Shown: one piece after another, positions 5,853 through 13,085 of the stretch
Layout: each line of letters begins with the position of its first letter
Position numbering within the stretch: position 1 is the stretch's first letter
Notes under the pieces: model-generated
The model's input: the letters and a program-made list of their open reading frames with translations, nothing else
What the model was told of the DNA's origin: nothing
Database searches by the model: none
Position numbers and translations under genes: made by a program
Assembly (NCBI GenBank): GCA_030672805.1
Contig: DAOVFR010000037.1
Coordinates: forward strand, 1 to 13,085
Length of the DNA stretch: 13,085 nucleotides
Direction: 5' to 3'
DNA from: Candidatus Krumholzibacteriota bacterium
GTDB lineage: Bacteria; Krumholzibacteriota; Krumholzibacteriia; Krumholzibacteriales; Krumholzibacteriaceae

Positions 5853-6245
5853 CTACGGGGCGGCGCTTGTGACGAACACGCACACGGGCCCGGTACGCCA
5901 CCCCTCCAGTCCGGAGACGTTGACGGCTGAAACCTCGTAGCAATAATAGAGGTTCCCTACCAGGAAGGAATCAATGAATGTCGTGTCGGTCGTCGTGCCG
6001 ATCTGTTCCATCATGTCGAACATCTCGTAATAATAGTAGACGTTGAAATGATCGAGCGAACCGAAACTCTCCCCGGGAAAGCTCCATTCGAGTGTCGCCA
6101 GTTCCGCACCGGGGTTGACCGTCAGATTGGCCGGTTCGGGAGGCGCATCGAAAAGGAAACCCGTTGGCAGGTCCCTGTGTTCCCTGCTGCAGCCGAAGTA
6201 CGAAACAACCAGTATCACCAATGTCAGCATCGCGAAGCGTTTCAT
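5853..6245 (-). CDS. Small lipoprotein with a single fibronectin type III domain
   Basis: A 130-residue exported protein. The leader MKRFAMLTLVILVVSYFGC gives a hydrophobic run ending at Cys19. The lipobox YFGC departs from the usual L-[AS]-G at -3 and -2, so lipidation is likely but not certain. The mature part is almost entirely one FN3 domain (about 36-127): PPEPANLTV, TLEWSFP with the core Trp, FNVYYYY, then LYYCYEVSAVNVSGLEG with the typical Y-x-V-x-A-V-N-x-x-G strand. It should act as a binding or adaptor module at the envelope surface. I prefer ATG 6245 because GGGGG lies 6 nt upstream. ATG 6251 directly abuts that tract, and the longer open frame to 6434 runs back over the preceding gene. 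It follows the DUF5683 gene by 14 nt, so the two are cotranscribed. Confidence 0.82.
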   Translation of the reverse strand: MKRFAMLTLVILVVSYFGCSREHRDLPTGFLFDAPPEPANLTVNPGAELATLEWSFPGESFGSLDHFNVYYYYEMFDMMEQIGTTTDTTFIDSFLVGNLYYCYEVSAVNVSGLEGWRTGPVCVFVTSAAP

Positions 6246-6259
6246 GTCCATCCCCCGCT

Positions 6260-6736
6260 CTAGAATGAAAATGTCCTGGTCACAAAGAATCCGTTGCCCT
6301 TGATCTCGAGGGACAATGGAGGTTCCCTGTCCCCGCCGTTCATGATGATATCGATCATGCTTGCCGCCCAGATACCGGCGGCGGCCCCGGCCAGGACGTT
6401 CCTGTACACATGGAGATCCTCGGCACTGTTCCATTTTTCCTGCATGTTCAGGTAATGCTCCTCCGCATCGCCGATGTATGTACTCGTAAGGTAGTACCCG
6501 CGTTCCCGCCTGTACTGCTCGACCGCCCTGTCATACTGGATATCCGCAATGATGAGCGATGTCAGCGCAACGATCTCCGTACCGAGAAAGAGGGCCCCCC
6601 GGCCGTAATGGCCCACCCTGAACTGTCCCCATCCCGGGAACAGCGCCGAGTAGAGCACGGCCTTTCCTTCAGCGGCATAACTTGAAGAAGTGAACAAAAG
6701 AACCAGAATTACGGTCACGGGCACGATCTTCCTCAT
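6260..6736 (-). CDS. DUF5683-like envelope protein
   Basis: 158 residues with a cleavable signal peptide (MRKI, hydrophobic run, cleavage expected after SSYA, about residue 21). The block VLYSALFPGWGQFRVGHYGRGALF (27-50, here split as VLYSALFPGWGQ and FRVGHYGRGALF) is the hallmark of DUF5683 and related small membrane proteins, in which a P-G-W-G-Q turn and a Y-x-x-G-x-x-x-G loop join two hydrophobic segments. A Tyr/Glu-rich linker (66-105) and another hydrophobic segment (113-132) follow, with a beta-like tail GFFVTRTFSF that ends in Phe, as outer-membrane-associated proteins often do. Function is unknown. ATG 6736 has AAGAAAGG about 6 nt upstream. It is followed 14 nt later by the FN3 lipoprotein and preceded by the UPF0104 gene at 84 nt. 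Confidence 0.82.
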   Translation of the reverse strand: MRKIVPVTVILVLLFTSSSYAAEGKAVLYSALFPGWGQFRVGHYGRGALFLGTEIVALTSLIIADIQYDRAVEQYRRERGYYLTSTYIGDAEEHYLNMQEKWNSAEDLHVYRNVLAGAAAGIWAASMIDIIMNGGDREPPLSLEIKGNGFFVTRTFSF

Positions 6737-6820
6737 GGTATACCTTTCTTACAGTGTTCCGGTCGTTTCGGTCACGGCCTATTCTGTTATCCTACGCAAA
6801 GCAGGGCAAGTTTGTTCCAC

Positions 6821-7909
6821 CTATGGACACTCGCCGCGGACGGTCCCCGCCTGCCCGTCCTCCGTACCGTTTTCAATCTCGATTTTCTCCTTTTTGCCAA
6901 GCTCGTGAAGGACGACCATGCCACCCGCCACTACCGAGATATAGAGCGTAAAGAACCGCCATATTATCACGTAGAAAGGCAGCAGGGACGTCGGGACGAT
7001 CGCCGCCATGAGAGCCGCGGCGCTGAGTTCCGTCGACCCGCTCGCCCCCGGGCTCGGAAAGAAATAATTTATCAGAATTATCAGAACATTCAGGATGACG
7101 ACGTCGAAATATGAAGCCCGTACACCTAGCCCGAGAAGAACAATGTACGCAATGCTGAATTTGGCCAGGAAGGCGGCACACGTGATGACGACACCGCTTA
7201 TGCAGGTCAGTAATTTCTTTCTGATGTAGAATGTCAATTGCCTGTGGCACCGGTCTGCTCCGTCCGCCACGCGGTTGGCCCGACTGCCCGGACAGAAGTA
7301 ATCCTTCTTTCTGAAGCATGAAAGGAGCCTGAAAAAGGCTATTGTTATTTTCCTGAATATCCCCGGAAAGGCAAGTGCCAGGATGACCAGCACCCCGATA
7401 GAGATGAACAGAAAGACGCCGGCGTTGAAGAGCTGTGAAAGAATGCCGCGTGACAGCGGCGCCCTTCCCTTGAAGATAAAGATCACCACAGCCGCGACAA
7501 TCAGGAAGGACACGGTGCTCAGGAAAGACATCAGACTCGCCGAGGTGGCCTCGACAACCGGCATGCCGCCCGCGTACAGGAGATAGATCTGTGCCGCACC
7601 ACCCCCCGTCTGCGCCGGTGTTACCGCACCGAAGAACACGTTCCCGAGGCTCGCCTTCACGCAGGCCTTGAACCGCAAGCCTGGGTACAGGACCCGGCCG
7701 AAAACATAGATGCGGAAACCACCGAGCATCCATTCGACCAGTATCAGCGCCAGCGCTGCAAGAAGATAGACGTAATTGAACGATTTGAGCGCTTCGCCGG
7801 TATTGTCCGAATGGGTCAGCAGGAATACCGTCAGGAGCCCGAGAACACTGAGAAGGATGAATATCCTCAGCCCCCTGTTTACGTTTTTTCTCGTAATCTG
7901 GTATTTCAC
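6821..7909 (-). CDS. UPF0104 / LPG-synthase transmembrane-domain family protein
   Basis: A 362-residue inner-membrane protein with about eight hydrophobic segments. It belongs to the family of the flippase/synthase part of MprF and of YbhN/AglD-like proteins. The two family signatures are present: TPAQTGGGAAQIYLL (97-111), matching the P-x-x-x-G-G-x-x-x-x-Y pattern, and PSPGASGSTELS (285-296), matching P-x-P-G-x-x-G-x-x-E. A Cys/Arg-rich cytoplasmic loop (197-232) separates the halves. There is no fused lysyltransferase domain, so this is the membrane part alone; relatives are thought to handle lipids or lipid-linked sugars. The start is GTG 7909: an in-frame TGA lies three codons upstream and no ATG is near. 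Ribosome-binding sequence is weak. It is divergent from the ABC operon and probably heads the minus-strand cluster that follows. Confidence 0.9.
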   Translation of the reverse strand: MKYQITRKNVNRGLRIFILLSVLGLLTVFLLTHSDNTGEALKSFNYVYLLAALALILVEWMLGGFRIYVFGRVLYPGLRFKACVKASLGNVFFGAVTPAQTGGGAAQIYLLYAGGMPVVEATSASLMSFLSTVSFLIVAAVVIFIFKGRAPLSRGILSQLFNAGVFLFISIGVLVILALAFPGIFRKITIAFFRLLSCFRKKDYFCPGSRANRVADGADRCHRQLTFYIRKKLLTCISGVVITCAAFLAKFSIAYIVLLGLGVRASYFDVVILNVLIILINYFFPSPGASGSTELSAAALMAAIVPTSLLPFYVIIWRFFTLYISVVAGGMVVLHELGKKEKIEIENGTEDGQAGTVRGECP

Positions 7910-7986
7910 CTGTCACCGCTCTCCATGTTTCGGATCATACTAGGTAATGTGAAACACGCCCGTAAAGCAAATTTTCTCATCTGTAA

Positions 7987-8015
7987 TTGACATGCCTGTT
8001 GAAACCGCTTAGTTT
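7987..8015 (+). promoter_or_regulatory. Candidate promoter of the ABC exporter operon
   Basis: A perfect TTGACA (7987-7992) is followed after 17 bp by TAGTTT (8010-8015). The -10 is poor (three of six), but the -35 and the spacing are ideal. It would give a leader of about 60 nt before the TTG start at 8081. It is the only reasonable plus-strand promoter in this divergent gap. TAGTAT on the opposite strand (around 7938-7943) may serve the UPF0104 gene. Confidence 0.5.
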
Positions 8016-8080
8016 TTAATAACTGTCTTTTAGGTACAACTGAACATACACCCCCCTCTGCCGGCACCGGGAGGTTACCG

Positions 8081-9025
8081 TTGATCCAGGTAGAGAATCT
8101 CACCAGGTATTACGGACATACCGTTGGTGTGCGCAGTTTGAGCTTTGAGGTCCCGCGCGGCGAGGTACTGGGATTCCTCGGACCGAACGGCGCCGGGAAA
8201 ACAACGACGATGAAGATGCTTACCTGTTACATCCCGCCGACGTCCGGCACGGCCCGGATCTGCGGGTTCGACATCGTCGATGAGCCGATGGAGGTGCGGC
8301 GCCGGATCGGATACCTGCCCGAGAAGAACCCGCTCTACAAGGATATGTGCGTCAGGGAATACCTGCGTTACGTCTGTGAACTGAAGGGAGTCAGCCGAAA
8401 CCGTATCAAGAGCGAGACGGACCGTACAATCGAACAGTGCGGCCTTGAACCCGTTCCGAACAGGCTCATCGGCAGCATCTCGAAAGGATTCCAGCAGCGT
8501 GTCGGCATGGCGCAGGCAATCATCAACGATCCGGAACTGCTGATCCTCGACGAACCGACACTCGGCCTCGACCCAAAACAGATCATCGGGGTCAGGCAAC
8601 TGATCAAGACCCTCGGACAGACCAGAACGATCATCCTGAGCAGCCATATTCTCCCCGAGGTAAGCCAGGTCTGCAACAGGATCATTATCCTGAACGATGG
8701 CGAGTTGATCGCTATCGACACACCGGAAAATCTCAGGTCCCGGATCGGGAAGTCGTCCGTGCTCCGCCTGACGCTGAGGAACGTTCCCGGTTCATCGAAA
8801 GCCGGGGAAATACTGGCGGGCCTCGATGGAGTCATAAGCATCCGTAACGGCCCGGTCGATAGCGACAAGGTGCATCTTTCGGTGGAATCGAAGCCGGGAA
8901 GCGACCCCAGGGAAATGATAATAGCAAGGCTTGTCGAGGAACGTGTGCCGATCCTCGAGATCAGAAGCGAGGAGCTTTCCCTCGAGGATATCTTTCTCCA
9001 TCTCGTGACCGGAGAAGAGTCATGA
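8081..9025 (+). CDS. ABC transporter ATPase, GldA-like (ABC-2 exporter)
   Basis: The 314-residue ATP-hydrolysing subunit of an ABC-2 type exporter. Walker A is GPNGAGKTT (34-42), Walker B LLILDEP (153-159), D-loop GLDP (162-165) and switch His in SSHILPE (187-193). The signature is ISKGFQQR (133-140) instead of LSGGQ, and the Q-loop position reads YLPEKNPLY with Glu. Both are usual for the GldA/CcmA-like exporter ATPases. A C-terminal region of about 90 residues ends LEDIFLHLVTG, also typical. The start is TTG 8081 with GGGAGG 6 nt upstream. CCTCT at 8055-8059 could pair with the GGGAG part and partly mask it. The stop overlaps the permease ATG by 4 nt, so the two subunits are translationally coupled. 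Confidence 0.95.
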   Translation: MIQVENLTRYYGHTVGVRSLSFEVPRGEVLGFLGPNGAGKTTTMKMLTCYIPPTSGTARICGFDIVDEPMEVRRRIGYLPEKNPLYKDMCVREYLRYVCELKGVSRNRIKSETDRTIEQCGLEPVPNRLIGSISKGFQQRVGMAQAIINDPELLILDEPTLGLDPKQIIGVRQLIKTLGQTRTIILSSHILPEVSQVCNRIIILNDGELIAIDTPENLRSRIGKSSVLRLTLRNVPGSSKAGEILAGLDGVISIRNGPVDSDKVHLSVESKPGSDPREMIIARLVEERVPILEIRSEELSLEDIFLHLVTGEES

Positions 9026-9795
9026 TGCAGCGTTTAGCGGCCATCTACCGGAAAGAGCTGAAATCTCATTTCCAGTCCGTGACGGCCTACGTGACGATAG
9101 GCATTTTTTTCATTATTACGGGTTACTTCTTTGTCAACATTTTCAAATTTTATAACCTCCTCTCCCTCCAGTCGGCGCGCGACCCTTCGATAGCGGAATC
9201 TCTCAATATCATCGAAAGGGTGATGCGGCCGCTCTTCAGCAACATCAGCATAGTTCTGCTTCTCGTGCTCCCCCTCCTTACGATGAGGCTGATCGCCGAG
9301 GAAAGAAAACAGGGCACCTTCGAGCTGCTCCTCACGTACCCGGTAAGGGACATCGAGACCGTCGGCGGCAAGTTCCTCGCGACGCTTACGACCTTCGCCG
9401 TCATGCTAGCCGGAACACTTCTCTTTCCGCTGCTCCTTTCGATATTCGCCGACCCGGAACCGGGCCCTATCATCACCGGCTATCTCGGCCTGTTTCTCAT
9501 GGGCTGTATGTTCATCTCGATCGGTATCTTCTTCTCCTCGCTGACAAACCACCAGCTCGTCGCCGGTATTTCGACATTCGGGGTAGCGCTGCTGTTCCTC
9601 GTGATCGGATGGGCATCTCCATTCGTCAGCCCCGCGGCCTCGAAGGTCCTTCTCCAGTTCTCCCTGCTCAAGCATTTCGAGTCGTTCGCAAAGGGTGTAC
9701 TGGACACACAGGACATCACATACTACCTGTTCACGACCTTCTTTTTTCTCTTTATGACACTCAAGTCCATCGAGTCGAACCGGTGGAGAAGCTGA
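9022..9795 (+). CDS. ABC-2 permease, GldF-like
   Basis: A 257-residue inner-membrane permease with six hydrophobic segments at about 22-42, 75-92, 120-142, 153-172, 178-198 and 233-250. After helix 2 comes the conserved coupling segment AEERKQGTFELLLTYPVRD (92-110), followed by GGKFLA (115-120). This E-E-x-x-x-G-T-x-x-x-L-L-x-x-P pattern is diagnostic for ABC-2 permeases of the GldF/NosY group and contacts the ATPase. It starts inside the stop codon of the ATPase gene and ends one base before the GldG-like start, so all three should be made in fixed ratio. The substrate is unknown. In Bacteroidetes, GldF partners GldA and GldG in gliding, but homologues occur widely in non-gliding bacteria. 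ATG 9025 is an equally possible start. Confidence 0.94.
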   Translation: MMQRLAAIYRKELKSHFQSVTAYVTIGIFFIITGYFFVNIFKFYNLLSLQSARDPSIAESLNIIERVMRPLFSNISIVLLLVLPLLTMRLIAEERKQGTFELLLTYPVRDIETVGGKFLATLTTFAVMLAGTLLFPLLLSIFADPEPGPIITGYLGLFLMGCMFISIGIFFSSLTNHQLVAGISTFGVALLFLVIGWASPFVSPAASKVLLQFSLLKHFESFAKGVLDTQDITYYLFTTFFFLFMTLKSIESNRWRS

Positions 9796-9796
9796 T

Positions 9797-11347
9797 ATGA
9801 AAAGCAGATCGAGAATGATGCTACTTGCCGGAACCGCCCTGATCGTCATCAGCTTCTTCCTCATCATCCGCGCCGACGACAACCGGCCGTCGTTGATCCT
9901 CCTGGCCGCGGGCAACGTGCTGAGCCTCGCGGGACTCTGGCTTGAAACCCGAAGCCCCCGGGCCGGCAGATCCATGAAATCGCTGCGCCAAGGGCTCGCC
10001 GCCGGTTTCTCGATCGTTCTGGTCGCGACGATATTGATATTTCTCCAGGCGTTGAGCTCGCGCTACAACGTCCGTCTGGATACAACAAGCAACAAGCGCT
10101 ACTCTCTTGCTTCCCAGACGCTTCGTATACTCGAGGGGCTCGAAACATCCGTCACGTTCACCTGTTTCCTGAAGGAGGCATCCCCTGAACAGCTCGAACT
10201 GGAAGACCTTCTGGGGGAATTCTCGAGCAAGAACCCGTTGATCTTCTACACGTTCGTCGACCCCGAGAGGAGACCCGTTGTCGCGAGGCGATACAGGATA
10301 CAGGACTACGGAACGGTCGTCGCCGAATGCGGAGAGATCGAAGAGCGTTTCCTGGAAATCTCGGAGGAAAAGATCGCCAACACTATCCTGAAGATAACGA
10401 GGAGATCGAAGAAAACGGTCTGCTTCGTAACCGGGCACGGAGAGAAATCGATCACCGACACCGGGAATAAAGGCCTGGCCACCCTGCGTGAATCACTCGA
10501 GGAAGGGAACTTCTCCGTGAGGGAGCTGTTCACGGCTCGTGAGGAGCGAATACCCGGTAATTGCGATGTCCTCCTCATTGCCGGGCCGCTCAAGGACTTG
10601 ATCCATGAAGAAGCGATGGCCGTATCGGCATACCTGGCGGGCGGCGGCAACGCATGTTTCCTGATCGACCCGATGACGGACCCGGTCCGGCTCATACGGA
10701 TCGCCGCCGGGTACGGAATCGAGGTCGGAAATAACGTCATTATAGAGAGCAACGTAAGCGGCGTCGTCAATCACCTCACACCGATCGTGAACCAGTACAG
10801 CAGGCATCCGATAACGAACGAGTTCAGGTACGCCTCGCTCTTTCCCCAGGCGAGAGCGCTGGACCTCCGCCCGAACCTTCCCGGCGGCACGACGGTAAAG
10901 ATCATCGCGTGGTCCGGAAAGAGCACCTACGCGGAAAACGACATCGAAACGCTCCTGAACGGTAAATCCCGGTTCGAGGAAGACCATGGGGACATCAAAG
11001 GGCCGGTCGCCGTAGCCGCCGTCGCATCGATGGAAATTTCACCCGCCGGGAAAAGCGATGAAACAGTGCCGGCCATGAGCCGCATCGTCGTTTTCGGCGA
11101 CAGTGACTTCACGAGTAACAGCAATATCAACTTCTTCGGAAACAGGGACCTGATCATGAATACGATCAGCTGGCTCGCCGAGGAGGAGGACCTGATAGCG
11201 CTCCGTCCGAAAGAACGTTTGAGCCAGCCCGTGATCCTCTCCGTACGGGAGGGCCGTATCGTTTCCTGGCTGCCGTTGTACATCCTTCTCGGCATCGTAT
11301 ACACGGCCGGCATCATCGTAACGGTCCGAAAGAGAAAAACCGCCTGA
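9797..11347 (+). CDS. GldG-like ABC exporter auxiliary protein
   Basis: A 516-residue membrane-anchored protein. Two helices at 7-24 and 31-49 and a third at 67-87 precede the family entry motif, seen here as RYNVRLDTTSNKRYSLASQT (89-108). A large soluble extracytoplasmic region follows, including the alpha/beta part with FVTGHGEKSI and the segment VVFGDSDFTSNSN (432-444) then WLAEEEDLIALRPK, a reliable marker of GldG/ABC-auxiliary proteins. A single helix (about 488-508) and a basic tail KRK end the protein. It most likely works with the upstream permease, handing substrate across the periplasm or gating the channel. GGAG about 8 nt before ATG 9797 serves as the ribosome-binding site within the permease end. 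Compared with two-helix GldG forms, this one has an additional N-terminal hydrophobic pair. Confidence 0.92.
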   Translation: MKSRSRMMLLAGTALIVISFFLIIRADDNRPSLILLAAGNVLSLAGLWLETRSPRAGRSMKSLRQGLAAGFSIVLVATILIFLQALSSRYNVRLDTTSNKRYSLASQTLRILEGLETSVTFTCFLKEASPEQLELEDLLGEFSSKNPLIFYTFVDPERRPVVARRYRIQDYGTVVAECGEIEERFLEISEEKIANTILKITRRSKKTVCFVTGHGEKSITDTGNKGLATLRESLEEGNFSVRELFTAREERIPGNCDVLLIAGPLKDLIHEEAMAVSAYLAGGGNACFLIDPMTDPVRLIRIAAGYGIEVGNNVIIESNVSGVVNHLTPIVNQYSRHPITNEFRYASLFPQARALDLRPNLPGGTTVKIIAWSGKSTYAENDIETLLNGKSRFEEDHGDIKGPVAVAAVASMEISPAGKSDETVPAMSRIVVFGDSDFTSNSNINFFGNRDLIMNTISWLAEEEDLIALRPKERLSQPVILSVREGRIVSWLPLYILLGIVYTAGIIVTVRKRKTA

Positions 11348-11360
11348 CGGGAGACAGCCC

Positions 11361-12686
11361 GTGAAATTCAGATCGACGTGGGCCCTGCTGGCAATATGCA
11401 TAGCTGTCGTGGCCTTTTTTTTCCTCGTCGAGGAACGTGGGAGGGTCCGGAATGAACGGAAGGCGGAACACTCCCGCAAGCTCTTCCCGTTCAGGCGGCA
11501 CGAGGTCGAGAAGATAATTCTCCTCAACCCGCACGGTGACCGGATCGAGATGGTCCGCCGAGATACGGACTGGTCGATCACCCACCCGGTAACGGCCAGG
11601 GGGGCAAACACGACGATAGACTTCCTTCTCCAGCAGCTGGTGCCCGGATCCAGAGTGGACAGGATCGAGAATGTCGAGCGCTTCTCGGACTTCGGTCTCG
11701 AGCGGCCGTATGCAACAACGATCTTCATCACGGGGGGCGGATCGCGGCGGGACACCCTCCACGCCGGAGACAGCACACCGTCAGGAACGAGATGTTACAT
11801 GCGCCAGGGAAGCTCACCCGATGTGTTCCTGTCGCGGGAGATATCGAGGAACGTGATGAACAAAACACTGTACCACCTGAGGGACAAGCAGCTCTTTCAC
11901 TTCCCTGGCGAGTCGATCGACGGGTTTACCGTGAGGCACGGCGTTCACCGGCTGACCCTGGTGCGAAAGGGAAACCTCTGGTTCCTTACCGACCCTCCCG
12001 CGATCGCGCGGCGGGAGAAGGTCGAACCCTACCTCACTGAACTGGTGCAGGCGTTGATCCATGGCTTCGAACAGGAAAACACGAAAGACCTCGTGCGGTT
12101 CGATCTCGATGCGCCCTCCCGGAAACTGACCCTCAACCGCGGAACGGAGACCATCACCGTGTCGTTCGGCAACCGCGGCGGCGACCTCGTCCATGCCGTA
12201 CGAAGCGGTCTGGACAAGGTCGTCCTCGTCAAGGACGGGCTGCTCGAAGCGTTCGATTGGACGAGGGAAGATATCCAGACAAGAAAGGTATTTCTCCTGG
12301 ATCCTAAACACGTGAGCAGGATCCGGTGCCTCGACGGCCGGCTGACGATCGGGCTGGCATTTGACGGCAGACGATGGAGATCGTTGTCGGAAGATACGTC
12401 CCTTGTGGACACCGGGGTCATCGACGGCCTTTTCTCGGAGTTGCAGGGGATCGAATTCGAGACGCTCCTGTTCGATCCGGCCAAACCGGGCGTCGCAACC
12501 GTTCCGGGAGACTCGCTCACCATCGTCTTCGAGGACAGGAGAGGAAACACCATCGACCGTATCGTGTTCTTTGAGGGGGAGAACGGCAAGGAGTACGCCA
12601 CATCATCCATCCTGAACTCGAGCGGGACGGTCGAACGTGGAACCGCATCACGGGTCAGGCGCCTGTTCGAGATATTCACGAATTGA
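11361..12686 (+). CDS. DUF4340 domain protein of the ABC exporter cluster
   Basis: A 441-residue protein with an uncleaved N-terminal anchor (residues 7-23) and a large soluble domain outside the inner membrane. DUF4340 features are visible: an early strand pair with EVEKIILLNPHGDRIEMVRR then WSITHPV (71-77), the FGLERPYATT segment (111-120), FLSREISRNVMNKTLYHLRDKQLF and a repeat of the same fold further on (LTLVRKGNLWFLTDPP, later RWRSLSEDTSLVDTG). DUF4340 genes recur directly after GldG-like genes in many phyla, so it is probably a structural or substrate-handling part of the same exporter; its molecular role is not known. The start is GTG 11361, 13 nt after the GldG-like stop, with GGGAG upstream. 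No in-frame ATG gives a complete anchor. Confidence 0.88.
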   Translation: MKFRSTWALLAICIAVVAFFFLVEERGRVRNERKAEHSRKLFPFRRHEVEKIILLNPHGDRIEMVRRDTDWSITHPVTARGANTTIDFLLQQLVPGSRVDRIENVERFSDFGLERPYATTIFITGGGSRRDTLHAGDSTPSGTRCYMRQGSSPDVFLSREISRNVMNKTLYHLRDKQLFHFPGESIDGFTVRHGVHRLTLVRKGNLWFLTDPPAIARREKVEPYLTELVQALIHGFEQENTKDLVRFDLDAPSRKLTLNRGTETITVSFGNRGGDLVHAVRSGLDKVVLVKDGLLEAFDWTREDIQTRKVFLLDPKHVSRIRCLDGRLTIGLAFDGRRWRSLSEDTSLVDTGVIDGLFSELQGIEFETLLFDPAKPGVATVPGDSLTIVFEDRRGNTIDRIVFFEGENGKEYATSSILNSSGTVERGTASRVRRLFEIFTN

Positions 12687-12737
12687 ATTCGGCCGGCATC
12701 TGTAGTATCTTTCTTGCAAGCGAGGTATGGTTCAACC

Positions 12738-13085
12738 GTGAGTGCGCTCATTACACGCCGCGACCTTCTCTCTATCCTCACCGGCGGCCTCATCGCCGGT
12801 GCTGCTCGAGCCAGGGGGATAACGCCTTTTTCCGGCATATCGAACCGCGTCGTATCTGCATACCTGGAAGCGCCTGGCCGTCCCGGCAGCGCCGCCCTCG
12901 GCAGCCTTGTCGACGGAGCGATCATGGAACTGACCGGGATCACCCGCGCCGCGGATGCCTGGAGAAGTCTCTTCTCGAGTGAAGACCGTGTATCGATCAA
13001 GGTGAACTGCCTCGGCGGCCCGGCCATGTCCACGAACCCCGGTCTGGTTGCAGCCGTTGTCGAACGGCTGCGAAGCTGCGGGATC
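12738..13085 (+). CDS. DUF362 domain protein with Tat-like leader, N-terminal part (cut by window edge)
   Basis: The first 116 residues of a longer protein. The leader SALITRRDLLSILTGGLIAG has a twin-arginine motif T-R-R-D-L-L followed by a mildly hydrophobic stretch, then ARA as a possible cleavage site near residue 25, so export in folded form by the Tat system is likely. Residues 84-116 (RVSIKVNCLGGPAMSTNP then GLVAAVVERLRSCGI) fit the opening of DUF362, whose pattern is V-x-I-K-x-N followed by T-N-P and a helix ending in G. DUF362 proteins are often linked to iron-sulfur ferredoxin domains, which would lie outside the window. The GTG at 12738 is the best start; AGG at 12723-12725 is a weak, distant ribosome-binding site. 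It lies 51 bp after the DUF4340 gene and may belong to the same transcript. Confidence 0.75.
   Translation, partial: MSALITRRDLLSILTGGLIAGAARARGITPFSGISNRVVSAYLEAPGRPGSAALGSLVDGAIMELTGITRAADAWRSLFSSEDRVSIKVNCLGGPAMSTNPGLVAAVVERLRSCGI

Noticed and set aside
6873..7916. 347-residue minus-strand frame overlapping the UPF0104 gene
   Set aside because: Its translation is Arg/Pro/Gly-rich without membrane segments, while the frame 6821-7909 gives the family motifs and hydrophobic pattern.
8081..11347. Gliding motility as the function of the exporter
   Set aside because: Homology to GldA/F/G alone does not imply gliding; such exporters are widespread, and no other gld or spr genes are in the window.
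1..13085. CRISPR array, tRNA or rRNA genes, transposase or phage genes
   Set aside because: I looked on both strands and saw no regularly spaced repeats, cloverleaf-like segments with conserved T-loop, transposase motifs or integrase genes.

Overview
The window comes from an uncultured-type, fairly GC-rich Gram-negative bacterium. Evidence for an outer membrane includes lipoproteins, a BamE-like envelope lipoprotein and a probable Tat substrate. A Gld-type ABC exporter followed by a DUF4340 protein, a DUF5683 protein and a one-domain FN3 lipoprotein is the flavour seen in FCB-related and deltaproteobacteria-like lineages such as the Krumholzibacteriota/Eisenbacteria/Latescibacterota kind. That placement is an impression from gene content, not a phylogenetic result. 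No rRNA, tRNA, CRISPR array, insertion sequence or phage gene is visible.

Layout. (1) 1-1758, minus strand: a proteostasis operon, Hsp20 small heat-shock protein followed by Lon protease (Lon is cut by the window edge just after its Walker B motif). It is read from a good sigma70-type promoter whose -35 box lies inside a perfect 8-bp inverted repeat. (2) 1884-2577, minus strand: a terminator, a small lipoprotein with a BamE/OmlA-like stretch, and in front of it a strong promoter plus intrinsic terminator that enclose a roughly 100-nt RNA of unrecognised type (free small RNA or attenuated leader). (3) 2708-5182: a GT-C membrane glycosyltransferase (minus) divergent from a DUF72 protein (plus). 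(4) 5203-7909, all minus: a UPF0104/LPG-synthase-TM membrane protein, a DUF5683 protein, an FN3 lipoprotein and a tail-anchored zinc-ribbon protein. (5) 8081 to the right edge, plus strand: a tightly packed ABC-2 exporter cluster (ATPase, permease, GldG-like auxiliary protein, DUF4340 protein) followed by the start of a DUF362 protein with a twin-arginine-like leader.

How the genes work together. Hsp20 (holdase) and Lon (ATP-dependent protease) make a conventional heat/stress unit. The ABC genes overlap or nearly touch, which suggests one complex: cytoplasmic ATPase, six-helix permease, and two membrane-anchored proteins with large soluble domains outside the membrane. The minus-strand cluster 5203-7909 looks like an envelope set but has no pathway I can name. 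Most of the window is ordinary conserved gene content. The observations most worth a second look are the promoter-terminator-bounded RNA at 2446-2543, the operator-like repeat over the hsp20 promoter, the inverted repeat that covers the ribosome-binding region of the zinc-ribbon gene, and the zinc-ribbon protein itself.
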